A DNA stretch of 64,000 nt, from contig JAZASR010000009.1 in NCBI GenBank assembly GCA_036343175.1, forward strand, positions 1 through 64,000, read 5' to 3'. Made by a program: the position numbers and the translations under genes. This DNA comes from JAEEJA01 sp036343175 (GTDB lineage Bacteria > Bacillota > Clostridia > Lachnospirales > Lachnospiraceae). The notes under the pieces were generated by a model that did not search any database, had not been told where the DNA came from, and saw only the letters and a program-made list of their open reading frames with translations. Of this stretch, positions 60,001 through 64,000 are shown piece after piece; position 1 is the first letter of the stretch, and every line of letters begins with the position of its first letter.

Positions 60001-60362
60001 CTACGATCTCCCTTTCATACAAATGAACAGTGTAATCATAAAAACCATGAATACGTCACGAAATTGAATAATATATAAGTAATAAGACATTCCCAGATGT
60101 AAAAAAGTTTCGCAAAGTGCCTATGCCTCAGAGCAATTATAAGCTAAGGAAAAGATAAAGTAAATAAAAAAAACAGGAGAAAAATAAAGGACAGCAGAAA
60201 TCGGGAGAAAAATAAAGGACGGCAGAAGTGCATTGAAGCAGATCTCCAATGCAGCAGCTGTCGTCCAGTATACGGCATTATACAAATACCGGTCTTAACA
60301 TATCTCTTTGATCATATGCATGTGCTGATAAATAAAAAGCACACATTCTGATCCTGATATCA
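60001..60362. other. Intergenic region between ilvC and aroD
   Basis: 362 bp with no credible gene. It contains an A-rich stretch and the direct repeat at 60176-60227. No strong terminator for ilvC was found; a TGTGCT/AGCACA hairpin near 60317-60345 lacks a U-run. Confidence 0.6.
60176..60227. repeat. 24-bp direct repeat upstream of aroD
   Basis: GGAGAAAAATAAAGGACRGC-type unit at 60176-60199 and 60204-60227, one mismatch, period 28 bp. Confidence 0.9.
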
Positions 60363-61379
60363 TCAGTTGTTGATGAGCTTGGCGTCATCGCTCCAGCTAT
60401 AGAGCTTTCTGATCTCTGCGCCGATCTTCTCAGATGGATGTGCAGCAGCTTTCTTCCTCATAGCCTCGAAGTGGATACGGCCATTCTTCATATCCTGAAC
60501 AAAGTCTGACGCGAATGAACCATCCTGGATATCTGAAAGGATCTTCTTCATAGCCTTCTTTGTATCCTCTGTAATAACCTTAGGACCTGATACATAGTCG
60601 CCATACTCAGCTGTGTTGGAGATAGAATATCTCATTCCTGCGAAACCTGACTGATAGATAAGGTCTACGATGAGCTTCATCTCATGAATACACTCGAAGT
60701 ATGCATTTCTCGGGTCATAACCTGCTTCACAGAGTGTTTCAAAACCTGCCTGCATAAGTGCGCAAACACCGCCGCAAAGAACTGCCTGCTCACCGAAGAG
60801 GTCTGTCTCTGTCTCTGTCTTGAATGTTGTCTCAAGAATACCGGCTCTTGCTGCGCCAAGTCCTGCGCCATAAGCAAGTGCAAGGTCAAGTGCCTTACCT
60901 GTAGCATCCTGCTCTACAGCTACAAGACAAGGAGTGCCCTTACCAGCCTGATACTCGGAACGAACTGTATGTCCCGGTGCCTTAGGAGCGATCATTGTAA
61001 CATCTACTCCCTTAGGTGGTACTATGAGCTTATAATTGATATTGAAGCCATGTGCGAACATAAGCATGTCGCCATCCTTTAAGTTTGGCTCAATATCCTT
61101 GTGGTACATATCTGCCTGGAGCTCATCAGGGATGAGGATCATGATGATGTCAGCCATCTTTGCTGCTTCTGCTACAGGATATACTTTAAGTCCCTGTGCT
61201 TCAGCCTTGGCCTTTGACTTTGATCCTTCATAAAGGCCTACGAAAACATCACAGCCCGAATCCTTTAAGTTAAGAGCATGTGCATGTCCCTGGCTGCCAT
61301 ATCCGATAATGGCAATCTTCTTACCCTGTAATAAGTTGAGATCACAGTCATTCTGATAAAACATTCTTGCTTCTGCCAT
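60363..61379 (-). CDS. ilvC: Ketol-acid reductoisomerase
   Basis: Second common step of valine, leucine and isoleucine synthesis. It has 338 residues (class I): GYGSQGHAHALNLKDSG dinucleotide loop, the Ser/Lys-containing phosphate loop favouring NADPH (GLYEGSKSKAKAE), APKAPGHTVR, and metal ligands in GDYVSG and the LFGEQAVLCGG helix. It lies 114 bp after ilvN with a strong GGAGG site. Confidence 0.97.
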   Translation of the reverse strand: MAEARMFYQNDCDLNLLQGKKIAIIGYGSQGHAHALNLKDSGCDVFVGLYEGSKSKAKAEAQGLKVYPVAEAAKMADIIMILIPDELQADMYHKDIEPNLKDGDMLMFAHGFNINYKLIVPPKGVDVTMIAPKAPGHTVRSEYQAGKGTPCLVAVEQDATGKALDLALAYGAGLGAARAGILETTFKTETETDLFGEQAVLCGGVCALMQAGFETLCEAGYDPRNAYFECIHEMKLIVDLIYQSGFAGMRYSISNTAEYGDYVSGPKVITEDTKKAMKKILSDIQDGSFASDFVQDMKNGRIHFEAMRKKAAAHPSEKIGAEIRKLYSWSDDAKLINN

Positions 61380-61493
61380 TTTTAGTTTCCTCCTAATAGA
61401 TTATAAAAATATTTATATATAAAGCGTCAGGCAGGTATGTCCTGTAAAACGTTTTATAAGCTTGCTTCAGCTGTATCCGCGCTTATATCCTGC

Positions 61494-62000
61494 TCAGTCA
61501 GAGAGCTCCTCATCGTTATCCGATGCATTCCTGGCAAGGCCTGTGATGCCTGTGCGGACGAGCTCTAAGATACCGTACTTTCTGACAAGATCCGTAAAAG
61601 CATCTATCTTTGCTTTATTTCCTGTGATCTCTATCATGAGTGAATCCTGCTCGACATCTACGATATTGGCTCTGAAGATGCCTGCCAGTGTAACTATCTC
61701 TGATCTGGCAGTTGAGTCAGCCTTGATGGTCACAAGTACGAGCTCACGGGTAACTGACCTGCCGTGCTCAAGCTCTTTGACTGTTATTACATCCTCAAGC
61801 TTCTGAAGCTGCTTGCAGATCTGCTCAAGTGTCTGGTCATCGCCTGTTGCAACGACTGTCATCCTTGAATACTTCGGATCCTCTGTGGTGCCGACTGTAA
61901 GGCTGTCGATATTGTAGCCCCTTCTCGAGAAAAGACCAGCTACACGGCTAAGTGCGCCGGATGTGTTATCAACAAGTATTGAAAAAATCTTTTTCTTCAT
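61494..62000 (-). CDS. ilvN: Acetolactate synthase small (regulatory) subunit
   Basis: 168 residues from the ATG at 62000 (GAGGAGG upstream). The longer frame from 62054 crosses the promoter. It has an N-terminal ACT domain (FSILVDNTSGALSRVAGLFSRRGYNI) and a C-terminal IlvN domain. It binds valine and activates the catalytic subunit. No ilvB is adjacent, so the large subunit must be elsewhere. Confidence 0.93.
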   Translation of the reverse strand: MKKKIFSILVDNTSGALSRVAGLFSRRGYNIDSLTVGTTEDPKYSRMTVVATGDDQTLEQICKQLQKLEDVITVKELEHGRSVTRELVLVTIKADSTARSEIVTLAGIFRANIVDVEQDSLMIEITGNKAKIDAFTDLVRKYGILELVRTGITGLARNASDNDEELSD

Positions 62001-62044
62001 ATAACAGCCTCCTCTGCAAACATTAAGAATATTTACAACAACGA

Positions 62045-62073
62045 ATTTTAGCAATATGACAAATATTTGTCAA
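62045..62073 (-). promoter_or_regulatory. ilvN-ilvC promoter with palindromic operator
   Basis: Minus-strand -35 TTGACA (62068-62073), 17 bp, -10 TAAAAT (62045-62050). A perfect 16-bp palindrome TGACAAATATTTGTCA (62057-62072) covers most of the -35 and the upstream spacer. Transcription would start near 62038, giving a leader under 40 nt. There is no room for a T-box or attenuator, so operator control is likely. Confidence 0.75.
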
Positions 62074-62225
62074 TTATTAATGCGAAGATATTCGAAATTG
62101 ATGGAAGTTCCTTATATTATGAAGTCCCTTTAAAAATTACGGTTTGTACTATCATAAGCCAATGTACTTTATTATCAATTTTTTCAATTGAAAGACAGGT
62201 CTTTCATGTAAATAACAGGAATCCA

Positions 62226-62957
62226 TCATGGTCTCTGAATGATCATTTTATTGATATGGCTTCCAAGGTTCATGAACTTCCTCTCATATTCGGTCTTTAT
62301 CTCATCAGGGATATCCCCATCCCCGTACAGGTCGCGGGTCACAGAGATGAGCTTCCAGCCCGATCTTTCCGCTTCCTTCACTGAGAACTCGAAAAGGTCA
62401 GAGTTATCTGTCTTGAATTCTATGATGCCTCCAGGGGCAAGTATTTCCTTATATCTGGCAAGGAATTCTGATGATGTGAGTCTTCGCTTTGCATGGCGTT
62501 TCTTTGGCCATGGATCGGAAAAGTTTAAGAATATGCCCTTGACTTTTTCCCTGCCAAAATATTTGAGAATATCTTCAGCGTCCATGCGCATGAAAATAAG
62601 ATTCTTATTATACGGAACTTTAGTACTTTCTGCTGCCGGTGTATCAAGAGCACCGGATTTTCCAGATACAGCGGCGCCATCGGCTCTGCCTTCCAGCTCC
62701 CCGACCTTCTCTACAGCCCTGACAAGAACGCTTGAGAACTTTTCAATGCCGATATAATTGCGTTCAGGGTGCTTCTCAGCATGTTCTATTATAAAAGAGC
62801 CTTTTCCCATGCCTATCTCAAGATAGAGATCATGGTCATTGGCGAATACCTCATTCCAGCGGTCTTTGAGCTTCTCCCCATCTGTCATGTCAGTCTGAAT
62901 AGTGTGCGGATCTGAGGCTATCTTTTCATTGGACCCCTTTACGTGCTTTAATCTCAT
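62226..62957 (-). CDS. trmB: tRNA (guanine-46-N7)-methyltransferase
   Basis: 243 residues. Motifs: LYLEIGMGKGSFIIEHAEKHPERNYIGIE (SAM site), FLNFSDPWPKKRHAKRRL (the conserved DPWPKxRHxKRR) and FKTDN. Between the two, about residues 90-118 form an Ala/Gly/Ser-rich insertion not present in the usual 210-220-residue enzyme. AAGGAG precedes the start. Confidence 0.94.
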   Translation of the reverse strand: MRLKHVKGSNEKIASDPHTIQTDMTDGEKLKDRWNEVFANDHDLYLEIGMGKGSFIIEHAEKHPERNYIGIEKFSSVLVRAVEKVGELEGRADGAAVSGKSGALDTPAAESTKVPYNKNLIFMRMDAEDILKYFGREKVKGIFLNFSDPWPKKRHAKRRLTSSEFLARYKEILAPGGIIEFKTDNSDLFEFSVKEAERSGWKLISVTRDLYGDGDIPDEIKTEYERKFMNLGSHINKMIIQRP

Positions 62958-63316
62958 ATACTGTCTCCTTGCCTGTTCAATTTATATTCCATACAGAACC
63001 ACGGCCATATAAGGTAATTCGTGCCATGCCTCATCTGTCCCCATACCTATAAGTAAACATGATCTGCAATATATTGCCATACTTTACAACAGGTCTCACA
63101 GGCACTCAGTATTATATCAGAATCAGATCCATTTATCGATAGATATGTTTTCTTTAATTTTGTACGGTTTTTACAATTCATTTATATTCATTTTACTTAA
63201 ACTTTATGCTAGAATAGTATATTAATATAGCGGTTTTCGGTAAATACGGCATTTCGAACCGCTTAATCACTCTCGAAACTTTTTGTACGAAAATATATAA
63301 AGAAGGAAGGCAAATC
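62958..63316. other. Divergent intergenic region between trmB and ppx/gppA
   Basis: 359 bp with no gene. It holds the rightward promoter at 63192. A TATAAA box for trmB near 62984 is possible but has no clear -35. Confidence 0.5.
63192..63220 (+). promoter_or_regulatory. Promoter of the Ppx/GppA gene
   Basis: TTTACT (63192-63197), 17 bp, TAGTAT (63215-63220), about 95 nt before the start codon. Moderate match. Confidence 0.45.
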
Positions 63317-64000
63317 ATGGACTATAGTACATTTGCTGCCATCGACGTCGGATCTCATGAAATATCAATGAAGATCTACGAGATCGGCGCCGAGTCAGGC
63401 ATTCACGTATTGGACTATGTGCATCACAGCACAAAGATCGGACTCGAGACATATTCTGCAGGCCGCATGACATACGCTTCTATCGAAAGAGTATGCAGGA
63501 TCCTCAATGCCTACAAAGAGAAGATGAAGGAGTACGGTGTCAAGTCATACCAGATCGTGGGCACCAGTGCTGTAAGAGAGGCTGAAAATAACATCCTCTT
63601 TCTCGAGCAGGTCAAGGAAAAGACAGGCTTTACTATCAAGGTACTCAGCAACTCAGAGCAGAGAGCCGTCTACTACAAGTCACTTGCTATCACGGACAAC
63701 AGCTTTCACAAGCTCATCAAAAAGGGTACGCTGCTCGTAGATGTAAGCGGAGGCTCCATGCAGCTGTCCCACTATGACTGTGAGCAGCTCATATCCACGC
63801 AGAACCTGAAGCTCGGTTCCCTGCGTATACAGGAGACGCTTTCAGCCTTAAGCCAGAAGACTGTAAGCTACAAGAACCTTGTATATGAATACATATATGA
63901 TGACATTCATAATTATAAGGAGCATTTCCTGGCAGGCTACAATATCAAGAACATCATAGCGGTCGGCAACCAGCTCCGAATATTCATGAGATATCTAAGC
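63317..64000 (+). CDS. Ppx/GppA family exopolyphosphatase, truncated by window edge
   Basis: 228 codons visible from the ATG at 63317 (AGAAGGAAGG upstream). ASKHA-fold motifs are in order: AAIDVGSHEISMKIYEI (phosphate 1, with His in place of the more common Asn), IVGTSAVREAENN, LSNSEQRAVYY in place of the usual LSGEEEA, and LLVDVSGGSMQLS (phosphate 2). It hydrolyses polyphosphate or pppGpp in studied relatives. The changes in the second motif leave activity uncertain. A polyphosphate kinase gene is a common next neighbour but lies outside the window. Confidence 0.85.
   Translation, partial: MDYSTFAAIDVGSHEISMKIYEIGAESGIHVLDYVHHSTKIGLETYSAGRMTYASIERVCRILNAYKEKMKEYGVKSYQIVGTSAVREAENNILFLEQVKEKTGFTIKVLSNSEQRAVYYKSLAITDNSFHKLIKKGTLLVDVSGGSMQLSHYDCEQLISTQNLKLGSLRIQETLSALSQKTVSYKNLVYEYIYDDIHNYKEHFLAGYNIKNIIAVGNQLRIFMRYLS

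Noticed and set aside
61380..62225. T-box or attenuator upstream of ilvN or ilvC
   Set aside because: The ilvN leader is under 40 nt and the ilvN-ilvC gap has no T-box consensus or terminator/antiterminator pair.

Overview
The window reads as a contiguous chromosomal stretch of a motile, Gram-positive-type Firmicute. It is most likely a member of the Clostridia and probably Lachnospiraceae. The evidence is strong AGGAGG-type ribosome binding sites, several TTG and GTG starts, flagellar rod genes next to an mbl-type mreB, gene orders known from Bacillus subtilis (comFC-yvyF, mbl-flhO-flhP, yrzL-ruvX-yrzB...trmR-trhP, xseA-xseB-ispA-dxs-tlyA...recN), and proteins typical of Clostridia such as the DUF1858, IreB, DUF1292 and Big_2 Ig-like families. 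The genus cannot be fixed from sequence reading alone. Almost everything is on the minus strand. The plus-strand exceptions are an acyl-CoA ligase, a cold shock gene, one tRNA-Thr and a Ppx/GppA gene cut by the right edge.

Layout, low to high coordinates. 1-7.9 kb: guaA (lacking only its last codons), an RDD membrane protein and SppA, then a three-gene cassette (condensation/acyltransferase-like protein, zinc-ribbon membrane protein, alpha/beta hydrolase) and a CvfB-like S1 protein. 8-15.1 kb: a type II fatty acid cluster read fabH, acpP, fabD, fabG, fabF, fabZ, accD, accA. It has a strong terminator after acpP, and accB, accC and an enoyl reductase are absent from it. Divergent from fabH is an adenylate-forming ligase. 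17.1-18.6 kb: an AT-rich stretch of broken genes resembling a bacteriocin-associated ABC transporter locus. 18.7-25.8 kb: yvyF, comFC, recD2, and the flagellar genes flgJ-like, flhP and flhO behind a perfect sigma-D promoter, then mbl. 25.9-31.9 kb: recJ, prmA, a DUF1858 protein, an EAL phosphodiesterase and csp. 32-38.8 kb: the tRNA U34 modification pair trhP and trmR, ylbF, RNase J, yrzB, ruvX, ireB, a phospholipase-C-like gene and tRNA-Thr. 38.9-48 kb: glgA, recN and a 1823-residue secreted Ig-like repeat protein. 48.3-64 kb: yebC, nadK, tlyA, dxs, ispA, xseB, xseA, nusB, an aroE-asp23 in-frame fusion, efp, aroK, aroD, ilvC, ilvN, trmB and ppx/gppA.

How the genes work together. The fab/acc genes and the divergent ligase form a fatty acid supply unit with candidate operators in both promoters. 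Dxs and IspA feed isoprenoid synthesis beside DNA repair genes. AroD, AroK and AroE give three shikimate steps. IlvN and IlvC belong to branched-chain amino acid synthesis, but the catalytic ilvB is not here. TrhP and TrmR act in sequence on wobble uridine.

The most unusual items are: (1) aroE fused in frame to an Asp23/Gls24 gene that keeps its own perfect Shine-Dalgarno and ATG inside the fused frame; (2) short imperfect tandem duplications at the 3' ends of several genes; (3) a 41-bp dispersed hairpin repeat, one copy after tRNA-Thr and the other carrying the start region of xseA; (4) a perfect 16-bp palindrome overlapping the -35 of ilvN; (5) a decayed bacteriocin-transporter-like locus; (6) the condensation/zinc-ribbon/hydrolase cassette. 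No CRISPR array, insertion sequence, prophage or riboswitch was seen.
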